In this document: in pieces, positions 19,341 to 31,425 of the stretch
Position numbering within the stretch: the first letter of the stretch is position 1
Layout: the number at the start of each line of letters is the position of its first letter
Assembly: GCA_015680905.1 (NCBI GenBank)
Contig: CM027378.1
Span: forward strand, 80,567,501-80,631,500
Length of the DNA: 64,000 bases
Direction: 5' to 3'
Source of the DNA: Coptis chinensis
Taxonomy: Eukaryota; Streptophyta; Magnoliopsida; Ranunculales; Ranunculaceae
Notes under the pieces: generated by a model
What the model was told of the DNA's origin: nothing
Database searches by the model: none
Seen by the model: only the letters and a program-made list of their open reading frames with translations
Made by a program: the position numbers and the translations under genes

Positions 19341-22300
19341 ATAGGTGGTGTCATCTCAACACTACTTTGTAGAATAGCTGCGAAAAACCTGGAAGAACCT
19401 CGAAAAAATCTAAAATTTCGTGTTTATCGGAGAGGGCGCTGGCGCCAGCTTATCTATCTTGGGTTTTGGAATTACAGTTTTAGCGCTGGTCGCTTTACTT
19501 TACTTGCTTGGCGCGCTCTGTTAAATTTTCGATTTCCAGTGTTTGAGCTGGTCGCTTCTTACTTGTATGGCGCTTTTAGTGATTTTTCAGTTTACAAGAA
19601 AGTAGGGCGAAGTCAAAGCCAGCTGAGCGCTGGCGCTTCGTGAGTGCGAAATTGAGTTTCTAAGAAAAACAAGAAAAAGGGTTTGGAGTGAAAAGTGAAA
19701 GATGATTGTGGGGTGTAGTGTGGGTTGTGAGTGTAGTATGATGGAAGTTTAAATAGGTTCTCGGTTTCCAAAACGAATCGCAAGTTGCCAAATTGTTTTA
19801 AGGCCATTTCCGGAAATAGGAAACTGCCAAACCCGAAAACGGAAACTATCCATAGCTTTGATTTCCTAACAACCCTGGTATCTTTTAAACTTGGTTTAGA
19901 ATAGTAACTTCTAAACTCTCCTATATATCATGCTACCACTACAAAAAATCATAGATATGCCGATATCGGCCTAATTTCAACTTTTACTCCAAGACAACCT
20001 TTCGAAAGATGATCAAAATAAATTATATTAAAATAATATGGAATCCAAATAATCTAAAACAAACAACTTAATATTCAAATCTAACTACTGAAGTAAAATT
20101 CCACTAACAAAACAATAAAAACAATGTAATTAAAGGACACAACTGATGGTGCACACCTAGGCGTGTGAAGAAGATGGTCCCTGAGATGGAGACCGGCTCG
20201 CGGGTGTCGAATGGGTTGAGCCATCTCGGCTGCTCAAGGCGACGACGCCATGCCTCTCGCGACTCACCGAGACAGACTCATCTATGAGTGGCATGCGTCG
20301 TAGCATCTCTATCTGAACAAACGCCGTGGCTTCCATCTCGGTCTTGAGTAACGGCATAATCGGGCTTGGTGGTTATTGTGGATAACCTCCATGTTAGACA
20401 AGATATCATCCCCCTTTACGAGCATTTCAACCGCCGCCCTAAGGTCCGCTTTTGCTTATTTCGAATCACGATTTGTCTATGTCTAATATCTTCACAGATA
20501 TGATAATCCGCATCGCGAAACCAGTTTTGCAAGATTATCATTCGGTCTAAATTAGAAATATGACTATCAAAATTATCCTCAACCAACCATGTCATATCTT
20601 CCCTTCATTATCCGACTCAACTTCCTTCTCGCGACAACGCCAAGTCTTTTGAATGCATTCTTTATAAATACTTGCATTAGAAGGCAATTTGATCTTAATA
20701 GAGCAGATCTAGCGACGGCTCTAAATGAGAGCATGATCTTAGTGATCAATACGGAAGAGGCGCGAGGCTCTTTCCCCTCCTCTAATCACATTCAAAATTA
20801 AATCAAGGATGCAGAAATTATACTCCTTCGCTTGCAAATTCCGCAGAACGCGTATTAACATCGGTCCGATGTCGCCGACTTTTGTCTTTCCCGAGGACGT
20901 TTTACCAATCCAATCGAGCGGCCCCGTTGATTGGTTCTCGTGGTCGTCCCGCGAAACGAATGAGATATCGTATTGTATTCACCCTCTATGACCGTATCTT
21001 TCATCAAAACAGAACCGCAGTATTCTTGGATTCCCGAATGGTCGATTCTAGGTTGGTTACAGGGTGATTCCTAATAGCTCAACCAACAACCGCCTCAGAA
21101 CTTCCTCCTCCGCTTCTCGCTATCCTAATGAAAATCCTATTTCCCTCCACTTCTCGCTTTCTTATAAAACTGTTCTACCAATTCATAGTGATAGAAATCC
21201 TCTGTCGAATACCACAAATTGTTCCAATGTCTCTTTAACATCTCCGCCATAAAATGGCGCTAAACGCCTAAGCAAACGCTTTTTCCCGGCAGAATTCTAC
21301 GCCGTTAAGCCATTGAAGTTATTTATCGATTTGGGGTTTGTAGATGGTGGTGGATGCGAAGCTTGATGAAAACTAACCAAACCAACAAAGGGTGGTTATG
21401 GTAGGTTCGGCGGCAGGTTCAAACTCGAATTGGTTTGTGGTTCGATGGTGGGATCGGTTGGAGATTGTGGAAGATTGGTGTTGAGTTTCTATTATGGGCG
21501 GGGTGGTGTTTCTATTTGAATGTATTCTATTTTATTTATTATTATTTATTTTTTTAAATGGGTTGCTAGGGTTTGGATTTATACTTTGTCTAGCGGCCGG
21601 AGAAGAAGAAAGATCGCGACCGGTTTTGAAAGGTACGCCAGCGTTGTGATAGAGCGAGTCGCCGGCTTTTGGATTTTGACTTACAGAGTTTGAGCGCTGG
21701 TCGCGCTCGATTGCCTTGGCCAAGCAGTATAGCGAAAGGCCCAAGCCCAATTCGTATTTTTCGACTTTTTGTCGATTTTAAATAAGAATTTCAAACTAGA
21801 TTTCCGCCGTTATCGGTCCCGATTCTTGCGAATGAGATATGGAAATGATCAGGAGAGAATTTCCAATCCAATGATCCATAAAACACTCGATTCCAACCGG
21901 GGTGACGAATAAGATAGTGGAAAACGCCTCGTAGTGCGTGCATGACGAAGTTATGCTTAACGAATGAACACTAAATTTGGTAACGCCGACCCAATTGAAC
22001 TATACTAATGGACCTAAAACAACACAACTAGAAAGTTCGAGCAATCCGATGGAAAGACTGATTTCCTTACCCCCAAACAAATTTTTAACCACAAAATTTG
22101 TTTACAAACGTGGGTCGCTTAAAAGTCGATTCCCAAGACTTGTTGGATTGCTATGTCTATGATTTTTATGAATTTTAATTTATTTTTATTTGTTTACTAT
22201 AAGAAACACGAAAATAATAAATACATAATTCACTCCATAGAGGAACATGACTCAAAAATCGAAAAAACATGCGAAAGTGGAAAAACGTGAATTATGTGAA

Positions 22301-22440
22301 CTGCGGGACTTAGGATCCCAGTATTTATGTACCACACACTCCATAAGGAGGGGCCCGGTTACTCAATGGTGTACTTATCGGTATATGGAAATGAAAGTAA
22401 GTACACCAAATGACAAGGTCATCCTCATAGATGGGTCCTC
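19341..22440 (-). other. Long interval between integrase and env-like region of element 3
   Basis: No complete gene is recognised. A short minus-strand open segment (20357-20157) ends in a Ser/Pro-rich tail (STHSTPASRSPSQGPSSSHA) and may be the end of a degraded protein. A GCGCTGGTCGC word with similar surroundings occurs twice (about 19485 and 21690), suggesting an old duplication. At 19937 CACTACAAAAAATC resembles a transposon terminus, without a partner. Confidence 0.4.
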
Positions 22441-22443
22441 GTA

Positions 22444-23690
22444 AAAGGACTTCCTCCACATCGTGGACAAAAGTTCGCGGAAAATGTTTTAACCGCTGAC
22501 CATTAACTTGAAAGGTACTGTTGTCATTATCGATTTACCAAGGTAATTGCCCCGTAAGGGGTGACTTCAAGAACTGAAAAGGCCGCACCAACGGGTTTTT
22601 TAGTTTCCCAGGAAAATATGTAGACGGGAGTTGTAAAGCAAAACCTTTTGTCCGACCACAAACTCTTTACACGCGGATATGCTTATCATGAACACGTTTC
22701 ATGTTAGCTTTATAATCCTTCAGCGAGATCGTAAAGAGTCGCCACGGATTTCTTCAAGCTCATTTAATTGTAACTTCGCGCTTTGACACCCGCCTCATCG
22801 ATATTGAAGTTAAGGCTTTTTATAGCCCACAGAGCACGTGCTCTAATTCAACGGGCAAATGACATGGTTTCCCAAATACAAGTCTAAAGGGAGACATACC
22901 TATAGGAGTTTTGAAAGCAGTTCTATATGCCCATAAGGCATCCGATAGACCTTTCCGGTCTTTCCTATCGGGGTTTTATTGTTGTTTCCAAAATCTTTTT
23001 GATTTCCTATTAGAAACTTCTACTTGTCCGCTAGTTTGTGGATGATAAGGAGTTGCTATTTTGTGTGTAACTCCGCACTTTTAACTAGGGATGCCACAAC
23101 TCAAGGTAAAATGTGTTCCACCATCACTAATGATGGCTTTAGGAATGCCAAACCCGACTGAAAATATATTCTTTAATAAAAAATACAACGGTCTTATGGT
23201 CATTGCTACGACAAAGCTAGGGCCTCTATCCATTTAGACAATGAGTCCACCGTCCACTTAACCAGGATATAAATATAACCGTGGGAAACAGGAAAGGGCC
23301 CATGAAATCAATACCCCAAACATCGAAAATTTCTACTATCAAGATTGGATTTAAAGGCATCATATTACGCTACGTGATTCCTTCCAAGTTGTTGGGTAAC
23401 GAATACACGCCTTGCTAATGCACTCTGGGCATCCTTAAAAAGGGTAGGCCAATAAAATCCATTATTGAAGAACTTTAGCTGCTGTTTTCATTCCGCTAAA
23501 GTGGCCACCACACTTTTGTCATGGCAGAACGATAGGACTTCATTATATTCCCACCGGGAATGCAACGTGAATTAATAACTGATCCGCACAATACTTAAAA
23601 AGGTAGGGCTCATCCCAATAGTATAACTTGACTCGCCAAGAATTTCTTACGCCCATTTCTTGACCAATTATGAGGCATAACATCAGCCGC
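22444..23690 (-). pseudogene. Athila integrase, decayed
   Basis: Integrase inserts the element's cDNA into chromosomes. Reading the minus strand through frame breaks gives the zinc-domain neighbourhood NNGFYWPTLFKDA. The three acidic catalytic residues follow in context: Asp in WGIDFMGPFP (about 23310), Asp in AIISDGGTHF (about 23145) and Glu in [11 protein letters not shown] (about 23010). The C-terminal block LLYNSRLHIFPGKLKNPLVR (about 22590-22640) and FQVNGQRLKHF (about 22490) match Athila integrase tails. All catalytic residues survive, but multiple stops and shifts prevent translation. Confidence 0.8.
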
Positions 23691-23698
23691 TAAATAAT

Positions 23699-24240
23699 TT
23701 ACGATGTCCGCATACCATGGTGATGAAAAATAGCATACAGATGTTCATCAGAAAAAAGTCGTATGGACTCGTGAATCACTACTATCGCCATTTGTAAGTC
23801 TAGATAAGTGGTCGCGCAACCACGCTTTCGACCCTCTTTGTCCTTTATTTCTAATGTGAACTCTTGCGAGAGAAGAATCCATCGGATTAATCTGCTAGCA
23901 TCCTTCTTTTGCAAGAAGGTACCTAAGGTCTGCATGGTCGTGTAAACTAAAGTTTTAGAACCAACCAAATAAGGACTAAATTTATCTAAAGCATAAATGA
24001 CAAATAAGAATTCTTTTTTCAGTAGTTGTATAATTCCGTTGAGCATCGTTTAAAGTTTTACTAGCATAATAAATAAATGTGGACTTATTATCTAGTTTCT
24101 GTTCTAAGACAGCACCAACTGCATAGTCACTAGCATCACACACGAGTTCAATGGTTTAACCAATCCGAGGCTGTATAATAGGTGCGATGGTTAGGGGCGC
24201 TTTAAGGTTTCAAAAGCCCGCTTACGTTAAAATTAAAATC
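23699..24240 (-). pseudogene. Athila RNase H, decayed
   Basis: The open segment 24046-23699 contains KKEFLFVIYALDKFSPYLVG, then SKTLVYTTMQTLGTFLQKKD and RLIRWILLSQEFTLEIKDKE. Known Athila proteins read KELLAVVYALDKFRSYLVG, YTDHAALRYLLxKKD and RLIRWILLLQEFDLEIKDKKG. The Asp of the YTDH motif is changed (YTTM), so a catalytic residue is lost even where the frame is open. Confidence 0.8.
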
Positions 24241-24399
24241 AAAGATTGCATCTTTCAAAAGGAGGTTAGTTAAAGGCCTAGCTATTTTCAAAAATCTTTG
24301 ATGAAACGCCTATAAAACCCCCAGATGGCCTAGAAAGGCTCTAATCTCACGGACAGTCCGTGGTTTTAGGTAGGGTCGCTATCTAAGCTAGTTTGTCTT

Positions 24400-25440
24400 T
24401 ATCTACTTCGATGCCATCACTGGGGATCTGATATGATGACCTAGTACTATGCCCTTTTTGACCATGAAATGACACTTTTCCCAATTTAAAATCGAGGCTC
24501 TTTTCTTCACACCGTGTCAAAACTTAGACAGGTTAGACAAACAATCATGAAGGAGTCTCCATAGATAGAAAAATCATCCATGAAAACTTCCATAAAGCTT
24601 CTACCATGTCACTAAATATATGAAGCATACACACCGGAAGGTTCGGGAGCATTACAAAGGCCAAAAGGCATTCGCTTATAGGCATATGTTCGAAGGGACA
24701 TGTGAAAGTTGTCTTTTTCTTGGTCATCAATATCAATAATAATCTGAAAATAGCCAGAGTAGCCATCCGTGAAACAATAAAAGGCATGACCAGAGGCGTT
24801 CTAGCATCCTCGATCTATAAATGGTAAGGGAAAGTGATCCTTTAGTGTCATAGCATTTAAAACGTCCTGTAATCATCTGATTCTCCATTTCATAGACCTC
24901 GAGTGACAACATAGTCACCCTTCCGTTCGCACCATGGTAATTCCCGACTTCTTAGGAACTACATGAATGGGACTTACCCATTACGCCATCGGAGATTGGG
25001 TATATAATTACCGATCCAAAGAATCTAACACTTCTTTCCCTAACCACCTCTTTCATGGCGGGGTTCAAATGACGAGGTTCGTGAGAAGTCTTCGCGGTAT
25101 CCTCAAATGTATCCTCCATGAGTGCGGACATTAGGTTGATGCCCTTAATGTCAGCTAAGGACCAACCAATCGCGAACCGATGTTCCTAATCACCCTTATT
25201 AAAGATGTCTCTTCATCTTTAGATAACAAGAAGATATAATTGCAGGATGACTACCATCGGATCAGAGTTAATATATATTTTAATTAGGAAGAGGTTTAAG
25301 CCACCCAGGTGGGGTGAAGTCAATGAATATTTCGTCAAGGGTCCTGCATTTTGCATAATGAATACTGCTTTCGGTAGTGCTTCTCTACTACTAGATATGG
25401 TACTGAAACACTGCACATACACATATGATTCACACCTTGC
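24400..25440 (-). pseudogene. Athila reverse transcriptase, decayed
   Basis: RT copies the element RNA into DNA. Pieces in order on the minus strand are PRHLNPAMKEVV (about 25060), IIYPISDG (about 24990), DGYSGYFQI-like text and KKTTFTCPFEHMP (about 24700), HIFSDMVEALW (about 24620), and in the next frame the catalytic-loop equivalent EVFMDDFSIYGDS (about 24560-24595). This is the Athila order: LNPxMKEVVRKE, IIYPISDS, EKTTFTCPYG, CMxxIFSDMVE, FMDDFS. At the extreme 5' side (about 25260-25310) a trace of the pre-RT LKPLP motif is seen, also present at the window start. Multiple frame breaks. Confidence 0.8.
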
Positions 25441-26755
25441 TTCTAATTAATGTCACACTTTGCCAAGGATAATTGAAGCAACATACCACCAAAAGGCTGT
25501 CACTTTAGTGTCTAAAAGTCTGTAACTAAAGCTGTAAAGTGTGAAACTTTTGTTGTTGTAGCGGATCTAGAAGATGACCATGCGTGTGATGAAGAGAATA
25601 TGTAAAAATGAAGTAACTTTGCAATCATATGTTATAACCACTGCAATACGCCAATACATCTGTTCATCATCTTCCCCACTGAGATACGTACACAAGAAGC
25701 TTAATTACAAATATTAAATATCAACGAACTTACTTTTTTGGATCGCCATTGTTGATTTCTCTGTTTCAAAACTGAAACTTTGATTTTGGAGTGTACGTGC
25801 TGAAGTACTGAAGTGAAGTTGTGAGAATATATTGAGAACTAGTGTGACAATGAGAACCAGTGATTAGTCAAGGATGAGTGGGCCTAAGAGGGGCACTTTT
25901 TACGAAGAGTTGTATGGTTCAGATGATGATTCTTCACCCCAAAGGGGCAAGTCCGTTGTGAGAAGTTTGTGAATAGATGTGGCCTTTAATGCTAGGCGCG
26001 AAGAAGAACAAAGTTGATGGGAAGTGTTTGTGTTGGTACTGATGCAATGCTAACGGTTGCACGATCTAACTTTATTACACTGATCTAAATGAAGGAAAAT
26101 GTGCCAGCAAACAATCTCATCTAAAGTACTTCCCACATGGTCTTCATATAAGTTACTAGGTCAGTAGATCATTTGGTGCCTGCTGTAGCATATCATTCTA
26201 TAATTTTGATTGTAATGATTACATGTCCAATTACATACTCCCTATTGTCTGCATATGTCAGTTAACTAGAACCACTTACCACGTCCTAACCAAACACGCA
26301 CCCAAAATGCCAAACCTTTTGACATACACTCTCTTCCTAGTTGAAATCGTACATATGAATGCTCTACTCTTAGCATAGTTTAGTTTGTAATATGTTGGTG
26401 ATGGCAAAATAGATACTCAAGAGACTAGTCAAAATTGAGTGACCATTTCTTTAGATTAAATCGAATTCATAAAGCGACTAAGCAAGAGGACCACAGGCAT
26501 TATCTCAAGTTACGCACATACATGCATTCCTTCAAAATTATACATACATGACAAAATTCAATTGATAAATTCATTTCCAGAAGTAATCGAGTGTATAATT
26601 GAGATCCCCTTTTCAAAAAATTATATGCTAGGTTTTCGGTTTAGGGCCTATATACAGTCTATAGCCTATACCAAGGACCAAAATATCGAATTCGGTGAAT
26701 ATCTCGATGTACCAAAAAACCTATATATATCGGAGATATTCATTTTTGGCTTTTG
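25441..26755. other. Intergenic; contains a copy of a gene-C-like 3' end
   Basis: No gene is supported. Bases about 25950-26085 match 31922-32057 closely (GTGAGAAGTTTGTGAATGGA, GATGTGGCCTTTAATGC and TGATGCAATGCTAACG blocks), which is the 3' end of the coiled-coil gene fragment inside the 28-35 kb MULE. It is therefore a second, isolated copy of that 3' end. Confidence 0.55.
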
Positions 26756-26760
26756 TTGAC

Positions 26761-27015
26761 CAGTCAAAATTTTGTTTTGTATGTCGATGTATCGGATATA
26801 TTGTCTATTATATCAGAAATACAGTCAATATATCAGTCAAAGTCAACAATATTCGGTCAAAGTCAACAATATCTGTCAAAGCCAAAAAATTATATCGTAT
26901 ATATATCGGTCGATATATATCATTATATCTGAAATTGCAAAATATATCGGGAAAAAATAGATTCAATATTCGGTTGAGATATATTGGGTATTTCCATCTC
27001 GGTGTACCCAAAAAA

Positions 27016-27087
<72 letters not shown>

Positions 27088-28690
27088 GCGATATCTCGGC
27101 AATTATTTTGGCCGGTTCAATTACATACCCTTCTATCAAGTAGACTATGAACGAGGCAATCTTCATAGCTCATCGAGCTCCAAGTGCAAAACGAGTCGAG
27201 CCAGGAGTCGTGTTGAGCTCGAACTATTAGTAGCACTGGACGAGTCGAGCTTCAGCTTCAATATTAAGCTCGAAGTCTAATTCAAGTCAAGCTTCTGCAT
27301 GTGTGAGTCGAGCTTCAGTATAGCAAAACTCGACTCGGGTACTCAGGTAGCTCGATGACCAGCCCTACCGAATATTCTTTGTTCATACCACAATTGGACT
27401 ATGAACAATGATTGTTCGTAGTCATGAGCTATGAACATTCTTTGTTCATATCGCAATTAAACTATGAACAGTGATTGTTCATAGTCCATACTGAACGTAT
27501 ATGAACAATCAATGTTCATAGTCATGAACTATGGCCATACGAGGCAATAATTCATAAAATATCGATATCGGTTTGCTAAAAAACCGGCTTATGTCATCAT
27601 ATTTCGCGGCGATCTGGGGACTATAACATAATATATATATTATACGTAAAAGTTATGGCACTCCCTGTGACATAATACATTGACTTTTCATATTTGGAAC
27701 TCTACTGCATGGGAGGCTGACAAGAAGAGGATAAACAAATTTGGTTACAGATAAATTGTCGGGATCATATAGCCTAGGTATAATTGTTTGAACCACTCAC
27801 CGTTTTGATCAGACACATCATACCAGTCAAAATTTTGTTTTGTATGTCGATGTATCGGATATATTGTCTATTATATCGGAAATACAGTCAATATATCAGT
27901 CAAAGTCAACAATATTCGGTCAAAGCCAACAATATCTGTCAAAGCCAAAAAATTATATCGTATATATCGGTCGATTTTTATATCTGAAATTGCAAAATAT
28001 ATCGGGAAAAAATAGATTCAATATTCGGTTGAGATATATTGGGTATTTCCATCTCGGTGTACCCAAAAACAATATATATATATATATATATTGGCGATAT
28101 CTCGGCAATTATTTTGGCCTCTTCAATTACATACCCCTCTATCAAGTAGACTATGAACGAGGCAATCTAAGAAGGAAAAGATGGAATTGGAGAAGTATGT
28201 CATCGAGCTCCAAGTGCAAAACGAGTCGAGCTATTAGTAGCACTGGACGAGTCGTGCTTCAGGTTCAATGTTAAGCTCGAAGTCTAATTCGAGTCAAGCT
28301 TCTGCATGTGTGAGTCGAGCTTCAGTATAGCAAAACTCGACTCGGGTGTCGGGTAGCTTGATGACCAGCCCTGGAATATTCTTTGTTCATACCACAATTG
28401 GACTATGAACAATGATTGTTCTTAGTTCGGTAAGCTATGAACACTCATTGTTCATAGCTATGAGCTATGAACAACGAGTGTTCACAGTCCATACTGTACG
28501 TACTATGAACAATAGTCATGAACTATGGCCATACGAGGCAATAATTCGTAAAATATCGATATCGGTTTGCTAAAAACGGCATATATCGTCATATTTTGGC
28601 GGTCGCGGGACTATGACATAATTTATGTCATATCGTCAAAGTTATGTCACTCCTCGTGACATAATACATTGACTTTTCATATTCGAACTA
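26761..28690. repeat. Direct tandem duplication, offset 1063 bp
   Basis: Sequence from CAGTCAAAATTTTGTTTTGT at 26761 recurs at 27824. It continues through matching CGGTCAAAG(T/C)CAACAATAT words, a microsatellite, a block rich in AGCTCGA/GAGTCGAGC words, a palindromic TGTTCATA cluster, and GACATAATACATTGACTTTT (27686 and 28660). The second copy runs without a break into the left inverted repeat of the MULE. The first copy instead ends in a piece of the same terminal repeat in the opposite orientation (27715-27815). Confidence 0.8.
27018..27085. repeat. (AT)34 microsatellite
   Basis: A pure alternating AT run of 68 bp. The duplicated copy has only about 20 bp at the matching position (28072-28091), so the tract expanded or contracted after duplication. 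Open frames encoding Ile-Tyr repeats across it are artefacts. Confidence 0.95.
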
Positions 28691-29393
28691 TCTTGCATGC
28701 GAACAGACACATTGGTGCGTGTATGGCACCAACGATGTCATACCCCAAACTCAATCTCACATTTGGCTCGTTCGACTCTTTAGCGCCCGAACGAAGAATT
28801 TCAACATATGTGATCCACACCGCAACAGTTTGTGCGTTACAATAGTTAAATGGAAGAGCTGAAAACATGCCCGATGTAATGCGATCAAAGCGGTGAGTGG
28901 TTCAAACAATTATGCCTAGGCTATATGATCCCCGACAATTAATCAGAACCAAATTTGTTTATCCTCTTTTCTTTGTATTTCAAACTTTTTAATCTTCATT
29001 TCTTGGGCTAAGATCAAGTGCAAACTTTTGGTGGGATTCGAATGAAATATATATCAGCAAAACACAACAATTTTGTTCTCCGTTCGGCTCCATAGTACAG
29101 AACAGTACGTATAATTTCCACATATGTTAGAAGCAGTGTCATACTCCACTGACATATCTCCACCCAACAACTATTACAAGCAAAATTAGTTGCATCAGCT
29201 ATATAACTTCCTCTAATAACTTACGCATTTTAACAACATTAATTAAGGATCTTGAATGAACAGAAAGAGCAGAAATCCCAAAAAAGAAAATAGGCAAAAC
29301 AGCAACATTCACAACCGTTCCTGCAGTGGTGTGCTCCTTTAGTAAATATTTTACATGGGTTCATGCAGCTACCCAAAATTTAAATTTAAGCAG
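28376..29393 (+). repeat. Left terminal inverted repeat of the 28-35 kb MULE
   Basis: Complementary to 33853-34874. From outside to inside it has the palindromic word cluster (28376-28530), AATATCGATATCGGTTTGC, the GACATAATTTATGTCATA palindrome (about 28615), CATATGTGATCCACAC (about 28805) and the inner CCACTGCAGGAACGG-type end. Partial related copies occur at 27370-27815 and 58540-59055. Confidence 0.8.
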
Positions 29394-29689
29394 ATAATTG
29401 TTGGATGTGATCACCTACGAGCTTGCATATATGTGCTGATCAAGTAATATATTCATGCATTGACGCCAAAATATTTATCCACATTGCACGAACACACAGT
29501 ACATAACACGGCACATTGAAATTGGAATGGTACATATCCCAACTTCAATCCTGCCACATAGTCTTGGAAATATATTACATGGAGTACAGTGCGGCAAAAT
29601 ACGACAAAACATACATCCCTAGTTTCCAAAATCATTGCACCCACGTGTTGAAGTTAATATATAAGAGTTTTCAAAAGCGCATGATGAGG

Positions 29690-30170
29690 GTCCCCAAACA
29701 TTCAAAACCTCCCAAAGTTACATATTGTCCAGCTGTGGTAGTGATTTCTTCAACTCGGACATCACCATCTCGACGGCAATTTTATGCCGGATATGTGCCA
29801 TGTCCGCTACAAGTTGGCATATCTGATCATGCATAGTCAAAATGGATGTGTGAATAAAGAAAACCATGGTGCTTTTCGACAATTAAATTAAGTAACTACT
29901 GTGAAAACTCTTACGAGAGCTTGTGACCATCCCAAAGTTGCATATACTTCATCATGAAGACTCCACAATCGAATCTACATAGAGACGGATAGTTTAGTAA
30001 CTCTACAAGCCAAGGTTGTTGTTGCAAATTTACACTTGAAAATTGAGATTACCCATTCAAATGTTGTGGAACATTGTCGATCAAGCTGTTCAATCTTCCA
30101 GTCTTTAAGCTGTGCGGCTCCCAATGAACTCATCTCCAAGTAGAGACGAGGATCACGATGCATGTAGATG
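29690..30170 (-). pseudogene. Ulp1/C48 peptidase C-terminal fragment
   Basis: Ulp1-type cysteine peptidases process SUMO or related conjugates. On the minus strand, 29965-29905 reads RFDCGVFMMKYMQLWDGHKL, the catalytic-Cys block of C48 peptidases (DCGVFxxKYM). A likely donor follows (TCTCGTAAG), and the next exon (about 29825-29700) reads MAHIRHKIAVEMVMSELKKS and ends at a stop, matching the family's C-terminal helix. The open segment 30163-29975 just upstream would hold the preceding exon (EMSSLGAAQLKDWKIEQLDR), but a stop or shift lies near 29975. Catalytic His and Asp exons are not visible. It sits inside the MULE. Confidence 0.65.
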
Positions 30171-30620
30171 ACCTAATAAAAGCAAACACAAAAGTAAGTC
30201 ACGGCATTGGCAAAACTCGAGAACATTTTGTAAAAATTATGATCACATAATTGGTCATTAGCATATATCGTACCACTCTCTTCATTGATTGCTCCCCTCC
30301 CGATATTAGGTGCTAGTCCAAACGGTGTGACCACACCGGTCAAGAGCCCAAAAACAGAACTTTATATTTTTTTTCAAGTACAAATCCCAAAGCGACATGG
30401 CCACACCTTTTGGACTTCTTGAAGTCCAAACGGTGTGGCCATACCGATTGGGTTTTGGACTTAGAAAAAGTTGGTTGAACCAATCTTGCTAAATACTGCG
30501 TGATCAAGAAATCCTCCACACGGTTCGTTCGATGCTTGCGGAGATATTAAAAGATTCCTCAATGACAAAACACACGCGTCACGAGTAGCGAGCAATGTGA
30601 CTGACCGCAACTGATCCCGG

Positions 30621-31171
30621 ATGGTATCAACTTATCTGAGGAGCTCCGATAGTGGCGGTGACACGGACGGGAGGTTTGAAGATGACGATGATGATGATGC
30701 TCTAACTGGTGGCACTTTAGCCACTCATCTTGATAGCAAATCCATTAGGGCCCATTATGGAGGGATTTGGGTTGGTAAAAAGATGAGAGGGATGAAAGTG
30801 TGGGTGTACAATGGTGGTCAAGTTGTTGATTATCCGAGATGCGGCTTAATGAAATGACAAGAGCGAAGTTGTTTAATTGGATCACGAGAAGTTATTGAAT
30901 GTCCCTCTTATGAAAATGTTACTTGTTTGTTGGCTGGTTAGGGGATGAAAATTACACTAGAGAGGCGGCGGTGATAGAGTTCTTTGCCAATTCGGCTCAT
31001 CACGAAGATGGGCTCGTTCATATTTATGTGGACTTTGTGCAAGATCTGCCAGAGACGGTCCTGCCAAGAATTCAACCAACCAGCCAAGATGGTGAGTATT
31101 CCTTTTCCATCTTCACTTGTCATTGTCACATGATTTTCCTAAGTTCAGTGGGTGAAACTGAGAAGGACTGA
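30621..31171 (+). pseudogene. MuDR-type MULE transposase, N-terminal fragment
   Basis: The first segment (30621-30857) is acidic (FEDDDDDDALTGG) and contains IRAHYGGIWVGKKMRGMKVW. This resembles the plant MuDR N-terminal 'VHYGGxWVxGKYxGGKV' (PB1-like) domain. The second (30923-31171) contains FFANSAHHEDGLVHIYVDFV, resembling the VHVYV(D/E) block that follows. A stop and frame change near 30860-30930 separates them, and nothing of the DDE core follows before a palindrome cluster (31180). Non-functional remnant of the element's transposase. Confidence 0.55.
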
Positions 31172-31179
31172 AAGACTAA

Positions 31180-31425
31180 GAGTATGAACATTCAGTGTTC
31201 GAAGTGTACGAACACTGATTGTTAATAGTCCAACAAGAGTATGAACATTCTATGTTCATAGTCCACTAGGAGTATGAACACTGATTGTTCATAGTTCAAG
31301 AAGAGTATGAACATTCAATGTTCATAGTCCACTAAGAGTATGAACACTGAATGTTCATAGTCCAACAATAGTATGAACATTCAGTGTTCAAACTCCTAGT
31401 GGACTATGAACACTGAGTATGAACA
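31180..31425. repeat. Palindromic TATGAACA/TGTTCATA cluster, 33-bp period
   Basis: Consecutive units read AGTATGAACATTC-ATGTTCATAGT or AGTATGAACACTGA-TGTTCATAGT, separated by CCACTA(G/A) or CCAACAA-like spacers, with a regular 33-bp step over about 31225-31390. Each unit is itself a near-palindrome. It lies just after the MULE transposase fragment. Confidence 0.9.

Larger units (their letters stand above)
15314..25440 (-). mobile_element. Athila-type Ty3/gypsy retrotransposon, element 3 (3' two-thirds, heavily decayed)
   Basis: Minus-strand order is RT (25440 to about 24400), RNase H (about 24240-23700), integrase (about 23690-22450), a long region with an env-like segment (about 19340-18440), polypurine tract (16658-16671) and 3' LTR (16657-15314). 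RT-RNaseH-INT followed by an extra 3' region is the Athila layout. Gag, protease and 5' LTR are absent at the right, where homology stops near 25440. The LTR end interrupts a Tat RNase H domain, so the element inserted into a Tat-type element. Confidence 0.75.

Noticed and set aside
19937-19950. CACTACAAAAAATC as a second CACTA transposon end
   Set aside because: No subterminal repeat and no inverted partner were found. A 12-14 bp match can occur by chance in AT-rich DNA.
26695-27280. Open frames encoding long Ile-Tyr repeats on both strands
   Set aside because: They are translations of the (AT)34 microsatellite and flanking low-complexity DNA, and are present equally on both strands.
31180-31425. 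Regularly spaced repeats considered as a CRISPR-like array
   Set aside because: The repeats are palindromic with near-constant spacers, the genome is clearly a plant's, and no cas genes exist.
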